From assembly GCF_001687305.1 (NCBI RefSeq), contig NZ_KV700385.1, forward strand, positions 416,523 to 480,522: DNA of 64,000 nucleotides, in the 5' to 3' direction. Origin of the DNA: Actinomyces vulturis (GTDB lineage Bacteria; Actinomycetota; Actinomycetes; Actinomycetales; Actinomycetaceae). Below the pieces are notes generated by a model, which was given only the letters and a program-made list of their open reading frames with translations, had not been told where the DNA came from and did not search any database. Shown piece by piece: positions 51,827 through 62,400 of this stretch (positions within the stretch are counted from its first letter, which is position 1; every line of letters begins with the position of its first letter). The translations under genes and the position numbers were made by a program.

Positions 51827-52987
51827 ATGACGACTGGCTACGGGATTGTCCCCCAACCGAAGCACGCCTATGGCGTAATGCCTACACAGGCACCAGTGGG
51901 TTATGGGATTGTTCCACAGTCGTCTCCTATTCCGGAGCAGAATGCTCCTACTCCGGTAAGTAACCCCTCATCCCGCCTCTCAGCACCTTCTTCCGACGCC
52001 GCACCATTAGGTGATTCCGCCGCATCACTTTCTACCCCTTCACCATCTGTTTCCCCGCTATCGACTCCCTCGTCATTGAGCCCATCTGCTGGATCATCCT
52101 CGTCATTACAGGCCACAGCCTCAGACACCACAAGCATTCAAGGAGCCACAGCCACAGCCCTGATTGCTGCTCACAGTGTCTATGGCATCATCACTGATGT
52201 TCGCGATGATTCGGGCTATGGGATCATCACGGATACCACGAGTTCCGTCTCTGATTCTCAGGCCGCTAGCGCCCTGAACCATGCTCTCGATCAGTCCGCC
52301 GATCTCTACGCTTCTTCTGAGATCACTCCCACACATGCCCCCACGATGGTGTTTGAGCCTGAGACCCATCCGCTGCATGTCCCCATCACTCAAGCTCGCA
52401 AACATCTCGATGCTGGCCGTATCACCGAAGCACTCATGATGACGGTGACTCTTGGCCCACAAATTGCCGAGATTGAACTCACCGATTCACAGATGGCCCA
52501 AGAGCTTTCTTCCCGCGCACATAACGTGTGGACTGATTGTCTAGACGCCTTTGACGCCCAAGAAGCCAGGGATGCTGTACATCCGATGACCGCTCTTGAT
52601 GAGCATTTTGACGCCTGGCATGCTGCCCTAGATCAGCAAGGTTCTATGAGCCCTCGTGCAGCTCATGAGCAAGGTGCTCTTGGCCGCGCCTATCATCGTT
52701 GCCGTCACGAATCTGAGGCCTTGGAATACCTCAGACCTGCTGCCAACACGATGCGTTATGTATTGGGCGAGCTTCATCCCGAAACTTTGCACACCCGTGC
52801 CTGGCTAGGAATCACATACCTGGCACTTGGCGATGTGGATGCTGGTGAAGCGGAGTTACGTGCAACTCGAGATGCTGCCATCACGCTCTATGGCTTAAAC
52901 CATCCCCGCACTGCCCCAATTTTCATGGCCCATGCGGGAGCAGTTCGCCGCCTAACTCATCCCGAGTGGCCCATCAATCCTTCCTAA
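51827..52987 (+). CDS. TPR-like protein with repeated YGI motifs
   Basis: A 386-residue protein. The N-terminus has the repeats GYGIVPQ, AYGVMPT and GYGIVPQ within 30 residues; VYGIITD and GYGIITD recur near 116-135. Between them is a Ser/Pro-rich region. The C-terminal half (about 180-380) is helical, with TPR-like blocks of about 40 residues (ALGRAYHRC, AWLGITYLALGDVDAGEAEL). No signal peptide or membrane helix is seen. The YGI[VI] motifs could be a binding or localisation signal. Function unknown. Confidence 0.7.
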   Translation: MTTGYGIVPQPKHAYGVMPTQAPVGYGIVPQSSPIPEQNAPTPVSNPSSRLSAPSSDAAPLGDSAASLSTPSPSVSPLSTPSSLSPSAGSSSSLQATASDTTSIQGATATALIAAHSVYGIITDVRDDSGYGIITDTTSSVSDSQAASALNHALDQSADLYASSEITPTHAPTMVFEPETHPLHVPITQARKHLDAGRITEALMMTVTLGPQIAEIELTDSQMAQELSSRAHNVWTDCLDAFDAQEARDAVHPMTALDEHFDAWHAALDQQGSMSPRAAHEQGALGRAYHRCRHESEALEYLRPAANTMRYVLGELHPETLHTRAWLGITYLALGDVDAGEAELRATRDAAITLYGLNHPRTAPIFMAHAGAVRRLTHPEWPINPS

Positions 52988-53352
52988 CCTCCCCTTCCTA
53001 CCCTCTCCCACGAATTCCTATCCTTCACACCCTGGGCCATCTAATTTCCTCTCACTCATCTAGTCATTGCGGTTTAACCTTCTGCAGTTTTCACTCCTCA
53101 AGGATGATCTACCCTCTCGTCCAGGCATCCTCGCATGTGATGAGTCATTCTTCGTCACGCCTGGGGAGGAGGAGAAAACTACCTTCTCGGTTAAGGATCC
53201 TCGCGTGGCGCACGTCGGCCCATAATCCTGTGTTTGCCATCCACCCCGGTAGGCTTAGAGAAGTTTCAGCCCCGTCATCCCTGATGTGACCACGTGGCCG
53301 TTACGGTGTTGTTCACCTAAGCCCGTGTCACATCATGTTTTTGTGAAGGATC
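52988..53352. other. 365-bp intergenic region before the Fe-S oxidoreductase
   Basis: No gene is supported. The first 100 bp are pyrimidine-rich. TGATGTGAC at 53282-53290 and GTCACATCA at 53327-53335 form a 9 bp inverted repeat separated by 36 bp, just upstream of the Fe-S gene. It could be an operator pair or a stem. Confidence 0.45.
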
Positions 53353-55755
53353 ATGGTGAATAACGCCTTTCTTTTGCCTGTGCAGATTGTGTGCGGAGTG
53401 CTTGCCTGTGCATTGACCTGCCTGGGTGTGTGGGTTTTTGCCCGCGCGTGCGTCACGTTATTCAACCGTATGAGCGTTGGCCGCCCTGCTCCTGATCGTT
53501 GGCGCCCGGTGGGCCCCCGCTTGGCCACTTTGATCAAAGAAGTCCTGGGCCATACCTCATTTAAGAACCGCCCTTGGATTCGTCTGGCTCACTGGTTAGT
53601 GATGCTCAGTTTCCCCCTCCTATTCACCACCTTGGTGACCGGATATGGCCAAATCCTCTCCCCTACCTTCAACCTCCCCATCATTGGTCATGCCGTGTGG
53701 TGGGAGTGGATTGTTGAGTTCTTTGCGGCAGGTAGTTTCCTTGCCATTATCGGCCTGATGGGAGTGCGTTCCTTTAACGAATCCTTAGTGGGTCGCACAC
53801 GCTTTACTGGTTCAACTCGTTCGCAGGCCCGTTTTGTAGAGTGGGTTGTTCTTGGCGTTGTGCTCTGCGTGATTATTCTTCGCATCCTTGAACGAGCACT
53901 GTTGGACACTCTAGGGCAGGCAGGTAATACGCATTTCGCTGCTGTTTCCACCCCGATTCATTTTCCTTTCACTGCCCCACTTTCCTCTCTCCTCCTAGCG
54001 GCCAGCCCTTCAGCAACCGCTTTAGCAGCCGCCATTATCATCACCTCCACCATCAAGATCCTTATCTCAATGGTGTGGTTCGTCGTGGTTGCTGCTCAGC
54101 CGTCCATGGGGGTGGCCTGGCACCGTTTCCTGGCCTTTTTCACAATCTTTTCTCGCCGCGAGGCAAATGGTTCTCCGGCGCTTGGCGCACTTGAGCCCAT
54201 CACCTTGCCCGATGGTTCGATACTCACCCCGGAGCGTCTTGATGAATTAGAAGAAGAAGCAGAAAACGCTGGCCCCGATGATCCTGAACCCGAAGAACCT
54301 CAGTTCGGTGTCGGGCGTATCGAGCACTTTTCTGTCACCGCTCTCTTAGATTTCTCCACTTGTACGGAGTGTGGCCGCTGCCAAGACCTATGCCCAGCAT
54401 GGAATACAGGTAAGCCCCTATCTCCCAAACTTATGACACTGGCTCTACGCGATCATCACGCTGCCGTAGCCCCCTACCTTCGTGCCGCCGCTGCCTTAAA
54501 CAAAACCCCTGAGGACGTGAGTGCTGAGGATGTTGACTCACGTCCCATTCACATGGGGATACGCGATGGGCTCCAAGTTGATGACCGCGAGGGTCTCGTT
54601 ACGGGGACTGCTCATACCAAAGATGTCCTGGGTGCTTTACTGCAAGCCAAGGCTGCGCCGTCGGACACTGGGGTAGCCACTACCCCGGCAGCGCTTGTAG
54701 GTGGCGTGATTACGGAAGACGTCCTGTGGTCTTGCACCACCTGTGGTGCCTGCGTGGATCAATGTCCAGTGGATATTGAACACGTGGACCATATTGTGGA
54801 TATGCGTCGCCATCAGGTGCTCATGGAATCAGCCTTCCCCAAGCAATTGGGGCAGATGTTCCGCAAAATGGAATCCAAATCCAACCCCTGGGGCATGGCC
54901 GCACGCAAACGCATGGATTGGGCCAAAGGCTTAGAATTCGATGTCCCCGTCATCGGTGAGGATGTGGAAGACGCGTCCGAACTCGATTACCTCATGTGGG
55001 TGGGCTGCGCCGGAGCATTCGAGGACCGTGCCAAGAAAACTACTCGCGCTTTAGCCGAGCTCCTCCACATTGCTGAGGTTAAGTTCGCAGTTCTCGGTGA
55101 CGGTGAGGGCTGCACCGGCGATCCGGCTCGCCGTGCAGGCAACGAGATTCTCTTCCAAATGCTCGCCAAAGATGCCATCGATGCTCTCAACGACGCCAAG
55201 GCCACGAAGATTGTGGTGACATGTGCCCACTGCTTCAACACAATTTCTCGTGAATTCCCCCAGTTAGGGGGCAATTTCGAGGTAGTTCACCACACCCAAT
55301 TACTCAACACACTCGTACGCGAAGGGCGCCTCAAGCCCGTCGCCCCTCAGCCTGGTGATGCCCTGAATGTCACCGTGCATGACGCCTGCTACCTGGGGCG
55401 CCATAACCAGGTGTACTCCCCTCCACGCGAACTGGTAGAAGCTACCGGCGCCACTGTGGTCGAAATGCCCCATAACCGCGAGCGCGCCATGTGCTGTGGC
55501 GGCGGTGGCGCACGAGCCTTTATGGAAGAAACCCTAGGCACACGCATCGCCACGATGCGTGCTGATGAAGCGGCCGCTACGGGGGCTGACGTGATTGCCA
55601 CGTCATGCCCGTTCTGTACCACCATGCTTAGTGACGGGGTGGCGGCACTTAATACCTCGGCGTCAGCCACTGTGGCTGTAAAGGATGTGGCCCAGTTGAT
55701 GCTCGACGCTGTGCACCGCGGTCAGCTGACGCCGGATACTGATGCACAGAACTGA
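53353..55755 (+). CDS. Membrane-bound Fe-S oxidoreductase (heterodisulfide-reductase-like)
   Basis: An 800-residue protein. About six N-terminal membrane helices (residues about 5-270) resemble a respiratory-nitrate-reductase gamma/HdrE-like cytochrome domain. A Glu/Pro-rich segment is followed by two 4Fe-4S motifs (CTECGRCQDLCP near 336, CTTCGACVDQCP near 461) and two CCG domains (VHDACYLGRHN near 678; MCCGGGGAR near 714; SCPFCTTML near 755). The order matches the mycobacterial Rv0338c-type proteins. It probably passes electrons between the quinone pool and an unknown cytosolic partner. GTG 53356 is a possible alternative start. Confidence 0.9.
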   Translation: MVNNAFLLPVQIVCGVLACALTCLGVWVFARACVTLFNRMSVGRPAPDRWRPVGPRLATLIKEVLGHTSFKNRPWIRLAHWLVMLSFPLLFTTLVTGYGQILSPTFNLPIIGHAVWWEWIVEFFAAGSFLAIIGLMGVRSFNESLVGRTRFTGSTRSQARFVEWVVLGVVLCVIILRILERALLDTLGQAGNTHFAAVSTPIHFPFTAPLSSLLLAASPSATALAAAIIITSTIKILISMVWFVVVAAQPSMGVAWHRFLAFFTIFSRREANGSPALGALEPITLPDGSILTPERLDELEEEAENAGPDDPEPEEPQFGVGRIEHFSVTALLDFSTCTECGRCQDLCPAWNTGKPLSPKLMTLALRDHHAAVAPYLRAAAALNKTPEDVSAEDVDSRPIHMGIRDGLQVDDREGLVTGTAHTKDVLGALLQAKAAPSDTGVATTPAALVGGVITEDVLWSCTTCGACVDQCPVDIEHVDHIVDMRRHQVLMESAFPKQLGQMFRKMESKSNPWGMAARKRMDWAKGLEFDVPVIGEDVEDASELDYLMWVGCAGAFEDRAKKTTRALAELLHIAEVKFAVLGDGEGCTGDPARRAGNEILFQMLAKDAIDALNDAKATKIVVTCAHCFNTISREFPQLGGNFEVVHHTQLLNTLVREGRLKPVAPQPGDALNVTVHDACYLGRHNQVYSPPRELVEATGATVVEMPHNRERAMCCGGGGARAFMEETLGTRIATMRADEAAATGADVIATSCPFCTTMLSDGVAALNTSASATVAVKDVAQLMLDAVHRGQLTPDTDAQN

Positions 55756-55814
55756 AGCATGCGCTAGGGGGCGTCGCATTCTTGTGGTCATCAGTGAACA
55801 TCACCCCCATGGCG

Positions 55815-55843
55815 TGGACTGCTTCCCGATACTTCCCTAGGGT
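55815..55843 (+). promoter_or_regulatory. Candidate promoter of the OpuC-type operon
   Basis: TGGACT (55815-55820) and TAGGGT (55838-55843) are 17 nt apart. The second ends 6 nt before the GTG start at 55850, suggesting a leaderless transcript. Confidence 0.4.
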
Positions 55844-55849
55844 GCTGGT

Positions 55850-56818
55850 GTGATCACTTTCGATTCCGTCACGAAAACCTACCCATCAGGCAGCACCGTT
55901 CTTGAGGATTTCTCTCTGGAATGCATCCAAGGAGCTACCACCGTCCTCCTGGGAGCCAGCGGTTGTGGAAAAACCACGCTACTTCGCATGGTGAATCGAA
56001 TGATCGATCCTACCAAGGGACGCATTGTGGTTAACGGCCGTGACGTGGCTGAGGTGAACCCCGTTCGTCTACGTCGCTCCATCGGTTACGTACTCCAACA
56101 CGGTGGGCTCCTTCCTCACCGAACCGTCCTCACAAACGCTGCGTTGGCAGCTCGCCTAACTGGAATGACTAAGCAGGAAGCACGCACCGTTGCTGCCCGT
56201 TTTCTCACCGACATGGGACTGGACGAATCGTTATTCTCCCGCTATCCCTCGCAACTGTCCGGTGGACAGCGTCAACGCGTAGGCGTGGCGCGCGCCCTGG
56301 CAACGGGGAGTGACATTCTTTTAATGGATGAGCCCTTTGGTGCGCTCGACCCTTTGGTACGCAAAGAACTTCAAGAGCAGATCTGTCATCTTCAGCGTCG
56401 ACTGGGAAAGACGATTCTTTTCGTTACCCATGACGTCGATGAGGCCTTTATGCTCGCCGATGAGGTGGTTTTGCTCCGTGAAGGCGGGGTGATTGTGCAG
56501 CGTGCCACACCCACACAAATGATTGCTGAGCCGGCCAGTAACTATGTTCGTCAGTTCATTGGTCTAGATCGCTCCCGTATGCTTCATGTTGAGGAGCGCG
56601 AGGGTGCGCACGTCGTTCTCACACCTACTGGCCACCCGTTAGGTCTAATCGAACCCTGCGACGAGCACGACGTACAGGGAAACAACAAGTCCCCTGAGGA
56701 ACACGACCCGAACGAAAAGCAAGCTCAATTTCATGGTGGTAACCACGCCGATCCAGTTGGTGCACACGATGAAGGACTCGGCGGCGCACAGGATAACGAT
56801 CAGAGTGGCGGTGAGTAG
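55850..56818 (+). CDS. opuCA: Osmoprotectant (glycine betaine/choline-type) ABC transporter ATPase
   Basis: A 322-residue ATP-binding protein of the OpuCA/ProV group. Walker A is GASGCGKTT near 36-43, LSGGQRQR near 137 and LLMDEP, followed by a DVDEAFMLADE switch. The usual C-terminal CBS domains are absent: after residue ~265 the chain becomes a 57-residue tail rich in His, Asp, Glu, Gly and Asn. The complement of that segment reads as a long hydrophobic frame. No ribosome site; start GTG 55850 follows a -10-like box. The permease gene begins 3 nt after the stop. Confidence 0.88.
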   Translation: MITFDSVTKTYPSGSTVLEDFSLECIQGATTVLLGASGCGKTTLLRMVNRMIDPTKGRIVVNGRDVAEVNPVRLRRSIGYVLQHGGLLPHRTVLTNAALAARLTGMTKQEARTVAARFLTDMGLDESLFSRYPSQLSGGQRQRVGVARALATGSDILLMDEPFGALDPLVRKELQEQICHLQRRLGKTILFVTHDVDEAFMLADEVVLLREGGVIVQRATPTQMIAEPASNYVRQFIGLDRSRMLHVEEREGAHVVLTPTGHPLGLIEPCDEHDVQGNNKSPEEHDPNEKQAQFHGGNHADPVGAHDEGLGGAQDNDQSGGE

Positions 56819-56821
56819 CCC

Positions 56822-57475
56822 GTGACGTGGCCTTTCGAACACACCACCACCATAATGCCGTTGCTGATCGCCCATCTGCGCTTGGTTATCCCAGCGTTGG
56901 TGTTGGCGATGGCGATTGCTTTACCTCTGGGCGCATTAGGTGCTCGTTTCAAACCCGTCGCCGGGATTGTCAGTGCGCTAAGCGCTGTCGTCTATGCAAT
57001 TCCTGCCCTCGCTCTGCTCGTTATTGTTCCCCTGGTCATCATGGTTCCATTGCGATCACAAAGCAATGTCATCGTGGTGCTCGCCTTGTACGGATCGGCC
57101 CTCATTTCCCGCAGCATCATTGACGCATTCACCTCCGTTGATAACACTGCACGTGTCAGTGCATTAGCAATGGGTATGCACCCCATCAAAGTCCTGTTTA
57201 CCGTTGATCTTCCCCTGGCGCTTCCTGTTATCGGTGAGGGGCTGCGTGTTTTGGTGGTCTCCACTGTGGCACTGGTGACGATTGGGGCACTGATTGGTGT
57301 ACCTAGCCTAGGCACACTCCTCACCGATGGGTTGCAGCGCGGCATCATGGCTGAGGTTGTCACCGGAGTGGTGCTGACCGTGGTAGTGGCCGTGGCCTTA
57401 GATCAGATGGTGGTGTGGGCAGTACGCGCTCTCACTCCGTGGCGTTGGGTTGAGCGCAAGTCTGGGGGTCGCTGA
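56822..57475 (+). CDS. Osmoprotectant ABC transporter permease
   Basis: A 217-residue protein with about five membrane helices and an EAA-like loop near ARVSALAMGMHPIKVLFTVDLPLALPVI. It belongs to the OpuCB/ProW group. It starts at GTG 56822 and ends 1 nt within the next permease start (TGATG). Confidence 0.9.
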   Translation: MTWPFEHTTTIMPLLIAHLRLVIPALVLAMAIALPLGALGARFKPVAGIVSALSAVVYAIPALALLVIVPLVIMVPLRSQSNVIVVLALYGSALISRSIIDAFTSVDNTARVSALAMGMHPIKVLFTVDLPLALPVIGEGLRVLVVSTVALVTIGALIGVPSLGTLLTDGLQRGIMAEVVTGVVLTVVVAVALDQMVVWAVRALTPWRWVERKSGGR

Positions 57476-58161
57476 TGACTATGCTTATGAAAGCACTTGC
57501 TTGGTTGGCGTCGCCTGATTCATGGGCTGGTCCTACCGGCATTTGGACTCGTTTGTTTCAGCACGCGCAGATTTCTGCAGTGTCCCTGGCTCTGGCGGCA
57601 CTTCTTGCCCTACCCATTGGGATCGCTGTGGGACATACGGGGAAGGGGACACGCATCGTCGGGGCCTTCGCTGGTGCTTTTCGCTCCATTCCTACACTCG
57701 GAATCCTAACAATTTTGGCTCTTTTGCTTGGCGTGGGAACATCTGCGCCGATCTTGACGTTAGTTATCCTGGCAATCCCTTCACTTCTGGCTGGCGCCAC
57801 CGGTGGTGTGGGCTCGGTAGACCATGCCACCGTTGAGGCCATGCGGGCAATGGGCATGAGTGAGTGGGAGATTATGTGGCGCGTGGAATTACCTTTGGCT
57901 TTCCCCGTCATCGTGGGCGGCGTTCGTGCAGCGATGCTTCAAGTGATTGCTACAGCGACCCTGGCAGCGTACGTAGCCGATGTGGGCCTTGGGCGATACA
58001 TCTTCGCCGGCCTTAAAACTCGTGATTATCCGCTCATGATGGCTGGGGCATTACTCGTCATTACGATGACACTATGCGCTGATGCATTAATGGCGTGGTT
58101 CCAGCGCTTTACCACACGTAAAGCCTTCCCCCTCCACGACGCCCAGGCAGGTGCGCGATGA
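57475..58161 (+). CDS. Osmoprotectant ABC transporter permease, second subunit
   Basis: A 228-residue protein with a similar fold and EAA loop (AMRAMGMSEWEIMWRVELPLAFPVI). It forms the membrane pair with the preceding gene. The stop overlaps the next gene's ATG (ATGA). Confidence 0.9.
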   Translation: MTMLMKALAWLASPDSWAGPTGIWTRLFQHAQISAVSLALAALLALPIGIAVGHTGKGTRIVGAFAGAFRSIPTLGILTILALLLGVGTSAPILTLVILAIPSLLAGATGGVGSVDHATVEAMRAMGMSEWEIMWRVELPLAFPVIVGGVRAAMLQVIATATLAAYVADVGLGRYIFAGLKTRDYPLMMAGALLVITMTLCADALMAWFQRFTTRKAFPLHDAQAGAR

Positions 58162-59171
58162 ACAGTTCTTTTTTTAATACACCGAATTCAGGTAAAAGTG
58201 CACCTCCTTCTGGATCTCATCAGTTCCCCGCCACCCTACGCAGTGGCCCGTTCTTGTCACGCACGGTGAAACGACGCCAGTTCGGACGAATTATTAGTGC
58301 TTCAGCCGGCGCTCTGACCCTGGGCATGTTGGCATCCTGCGCTAACTACGATCCTCTCAATCCACCCCATGAAACTCACCAGGGCATTGTGGTAGGCAGC
58401 CAGGATTACTATTCCAATGTCATCATCGCGGAAATTTATGCCACCGCACTAGAGGACGCTGGATTACTGGTGCGCAGAGAATTCCGGGTGGGTCAGCGTG
58501 AAGCTTACGTTGCTGACCTGACTAGTGGACGCATTGATGTATTCCCTGAATACACCGGTCCCCTACTCCGGTATTTCGCACCAGATTCAACAGAATCTGA
58601 TTCCGATGACGTCCTTACTGCCCTACGGAAGCATCTTCCGAAATCCATCAAAGCGCTCGAGCAGGCTCCTGCCCGTGACGAGGATTCCTATGTGGTGACG
58701 CGCAACTTCTCTAACAAATGGGGTGTACAAACAATTACGGACTTAGCCAAAGTCAATGAGCCTTTAGTGATGGGGGCAAATTCAGAAGCCGAGTCTCGCC
58801 CCTTTGGGCCAGCAAACCTCTCTCGGCTCATCGATAAACCCGTCAGTTTCCATCCCATTGAAGATGGCGGTGGTCCACTAACTAAATCTGCGCTATTAAA
58901 CGGCACCATTACTTTGGCTGATATGTATACCGCAGACCCTGCATTAGCCGGTAATGAACTGGTGAGCTTAGATGATGACGCTGAACTATTCGTCCCCTCC
59001 CACGTCGTACCGATTGTTCATTCCGGAATGGATACCACAATCGTGAATATCATCAATGCCATCAGTACTCAGTTGACTACTGAAGACTTGATAGAGATGA
59101 ACCTGGCTTCCACACGGAATCAGGAATCTCCGGCAAAGATTGCGCGCCGTTGGCTCGATAAGGGTGCCTAA
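58158..59171 (+). CDS. Osmoprotectant-binding lipoprotein (OpuCC/OsmF type)
   Basis: A 337-residue protein. A polar N-terminus of about 36 residues precedes twin arginines (KRRQFGR) and a lipobox ending in LASC near residue 58, a likely Tat-exported lipoprotein. The ligand domain has GSQDYYSNVIIAEIYATAL, RIDVFPEYTGPLL and a late FVPSHVVPIVHSG, as in glycine betaine or choline binding proteins. The long N-terminus is unusual; a later start cannot be excluded. A strong terminator follows. Confidence 0.9.
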   Translation: MNSSFFNTPNSGKSAPPSGSHQFPATLRSGPFLSRTVKRRQFGRIISASAGALTLGMLASCANYDPLNPPHETHQGIVVGSQDYYSNVIIAEIYATALEDAGLLVRREFRVGQREAYVADLTSGRIDVFPEYTGPLLRYFAPDSTESDSDDVLTALRKHLPKSIKALEQAPARDEDSYVVTRNFSNKWGVQTITDLAKVNEPLVMGANSEAESRPFGPANLSRLIDKPVSFHPIEDGGGPLTKSALLNGTITLADMYTADPALAGNELVSLDDDAELFVPSHVVPIVHSGMDTTIVNIINAISTQLTTEDLIEMNLASTRNQESPAKIARRWLDKGA

Positions 59172-59304
59172 CCGTTTTGCTAACTTCTCGCTTACAGAGA
59201 GCCCAGATCCTGTGGGGAGCACTAGTCCTCACGATCGTCACACGGGGCACATCAAATGGTCACAGCACTTGACCCCTTCTTCACGAAACACTTTCGATAA
59301 CAAA

Positions 59305-59343
59305 GGTGGGGGCCTGGCATGCGTCGCATGCCAGGCCCCCACC
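59305..59343. terminator. Terminator between the OpuC operon and the repeat-protein gene
   Basis: An 18 bp perfect stem, GGTGGGGGCCTGGCATGC, with a three-base loop lies 134 bp after the binding-protein stop and 108 bp from the end of the convergent repeat-protein gene. It could serve both directions; the T-run is weak. Confidence 0.8.
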
Positions 59344-59450
59344 GCCTTCACTTACAGTGGCTGAAGATGACCACTGAGTGAGTTACCCATGTTCCTTGAT
59401 CGGTAGTTCGCGGCGTCACCGGCTCCATGGGCGCCACCCCTACCGTCGGA

Positions 59451-62400
59451 TCATGCGGCGCTTGGTGCCAATGCTGGGTCATAGGGCAAAGGTGCCACTG
59501 ACGAACGCATCTTGGCGCTGATCGCAGTGATTACCCAGGAAATAGCGGCCCAGATCAGCAAAATCATGATGGTCTTGCCGTAGATGTCCGTGACTCCACC
59601 GCCGCCAGCAATGAGTTGGCGGAATGAGAGTTGGGTGTAGCTCATGGGGAGGAACGGGTGAATCCACTGGAAGAACTTCGGAGTGGTTTCAATGGGGAAT
59701 GTTGCACCCATTGAGGTGATCTGCAAGCTAAGCAGGATGATGGACACAAAGCGTCCGCGGAAGCCCAAGGATGCGATACATGCCTGGTTCACTGCGGCGA
59801 AGCACAGGCTTGCTGCAATGGCCATGGCACACAGGCCCAAGAGGTTACTGGCATGGATTTCTCCAGCAGCATTAACCACGACCATCATGACGATGGCTTG
59901 AACCACGGCGAAGATCGTGGCAGTCGCTGCGGGGCGGGTTGCGGCCAGCAGCCAGTGCTCGTTCTTCATGCGGCGGCGGTCCAGCGCGGGCAGCACGAGG
60001 AACATTGCGATACCACCAATCCACAGAGCCAGACTCATGAACATCGGAGTGAAGCCTGCACCGTTGTTGTGAACTTCGTGTTCGCGGATGGGATCCACGT
60101 TCACCAGGTCAGATGCGGTGGCAGCAATGTGTTCGCGTTCGGGCTGTGAATAGTTCGGGATCTTGTCGGTTCCGCCCTTGAGTCCATCAGCAAGTTCTGC
60201 GGCTCCATCGTTGAGTTTCTGTGCGCCATCGTCGAGTTTGGTTGCACCATCAGCAAGGGTGACGGTTCCGCCAGCCAGGTCGGAGGTTCCTGTAGCGAGG
60301 GTGGCTGCACCTTCATGGAGTTTGCTTGCGCCGTCTGCCAGGGTGGTGGTGCCTGCGCTGAGTTGACTTGCACCGTCAGCGAGGGTGGTGGTGCCAGCGC
60401 GGAGTTGGTCAGCACCATTAGCCAGGGTAGTCACACCAACGCTAAGTTTTTCAGCACCGTTAGCCAAGGTGGTGGTGCCAGCGCGGAGTTGGTCAGCACC
60501 GTTAGCCAAGGTGGCAGTTCCGTCATGCAACTGGGTTGCACCATCGGACAACTTGGTAGCACCGTCATGCAACTGGGTCGCACCATCGGAGAGCTTAGTT
60601 GCGCCATCGTCGAGTTGCTGAGCACCGTTGAAGGCCTTGTCAGCACCAGCGCTGAGCGCCTTGGCGCCCTGGCTAGCCTTGGAGGTTCCGTCAGCCAGGG
60701 TGGTCAGGCCATCAGCCAGGGTTGAGGAACCATCCTTGAGTCGGCCTGCACCGGTGTTGAGTTGGTCAACGCCTGCAACGAGAGCAGGAACCTTCTCGTT
60801 CATGGTGGTCAGGCCACCATCGAGTTTGGCGGCACCTTCACGCAGTGCTTGAGAGTTATTGATCTCCACGGGCTTGCCATCAACGACCACCGTGGAGGTG
60901 GTGATCTGATGCAGTCCGCCTGCCAGTGCGTTGATGGAGCCGATCACCGTGGGATTCTTGGTTTCCGGGGTGGCGACGGCGTTCGGATCGGTACCGATGC
61001 CTGCGGCCAGAGCGTTGACACCTTTTTCAAGGGTTCCTGCACCGGCAGCCAGGCCGTTCACGCCACCTTCGAGGGTGGTCAGGCCGTTGCTCAGACCTTC
61101 GGTTCCTGTGGCGAGGGTCTTGGCACCGGTGGCGGCCTGGTCCAGGCCGTTAGCAACGGAGTGTGCACCGCTGGCGAGCTGGTCAACGCTTCCGGACAAA
61201 CCGGCAAGTGCTCCCAGGGAACCGGATGCATCGTTGAGACCATCGGAGAGCTTGGTGGCGCCTGTGGTCAAGTCGGAGGATTTGGCGGCCAAAGCAATCA
61301 GAGTCTGGCAGGTTACGGACTGGTCGCCACTTGCCTGGCAGCCTGCTGCGAGTTGATCGACAGTTCCGGTGTAGGTGTCGATACCGTCCTTGAGTTCCGA
61401 AGCACCGGTGGCTGCGGTGGTCAGGGAAGAGGTATCCATCGTGTCTAGGCCGGTCTTGAGTTGGTCCAGTCCAGCCGCCACGCTTGCTGCGCCATCCTTG
61501 AGGCTGGCCTGCTGGCCGGGTGCCACGTCATTGAGTCCAGCGCTGAGTTGCTTTGCGCCGTTATCGACAGCATTAACGCCTGCCCACAGGGTGTTATGTG
61601 CACCGGGTGCGGGGTTGTAGGCGTCCGTTGAGTTTCCGATGCCCGCCTTGACGGCATTAATGCCTGCCCACAAAGAGTTTCCTGAATCGGAGGCAGGGTT
61701 GTAGATGTCAGTTGACTGGCCTACGCCTGCCTGGAGTTTGGCCATATTGGTAGCCAGTTCACTGGAACGAACACCCTGTGCCAGCGTATTGGCGCTGGCA
61801 GCGGCCTTATCTACACCGTTGGTGTAAGCGTTGATACCACCGGACAGTGTGGTGGCACCCGAACTCAGTTGGTCGACGCCGGTTGCCAGGCTTCCGGTGT
61901 TGTCAGCCAGGCTCTGGGTTCCATCAGCTAGGCTTGCCGCACCAGTGCTGAGTTCTTTAGCACCCTGGGATGCGGACTGTGCGCCGTTGTTAATGGCAGC
62001 AAGTGCTACATCGAGGTTGACCGTCCCATCAACGAGGCTCTTCAGGCCCACGCTGAGGGTGTGGGTGGAAGTGGACAGGAGCACTGCACCGTCAGCTAGT
62101 TCACCGGATTTGGTATCCAACAAAGAAGCACCGTCAGCTAGTTCACCAGTCTTGGTATTCAGCAAGGTAGCACCATCAGCCAACTCACCAGTCTTGGTAT
62201 TCAGCAAGGCAGCACCATCAGCCAACTCACCAGTCTTGGTATTCAGCAAGGCAGCACCATCAGCCAACTCACCAGTCTTGGTATTCAGCAAGGTAGCACC
62301 ATCAGCCAACTCACCAGTCTTGGTATTCAGCAAGGCAGCACCATCAGCCAACTCACCGGACTTGGTGTCAAGCAAGGTAGCACCGCTGTTGAGTTTAGAA

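Noticed and set aside
52966-53289. Plus-strand frame of 107 codons
   Set aside because: Ser/Pro/Arg-rich, overlaps the TPR gene end, no ribosome site or family match.
62090-62390. CRISPR-like repeats
   Set aside because: The 42-bp units are contiguous, in frame and lack unique spacers; they encode protein repeats.
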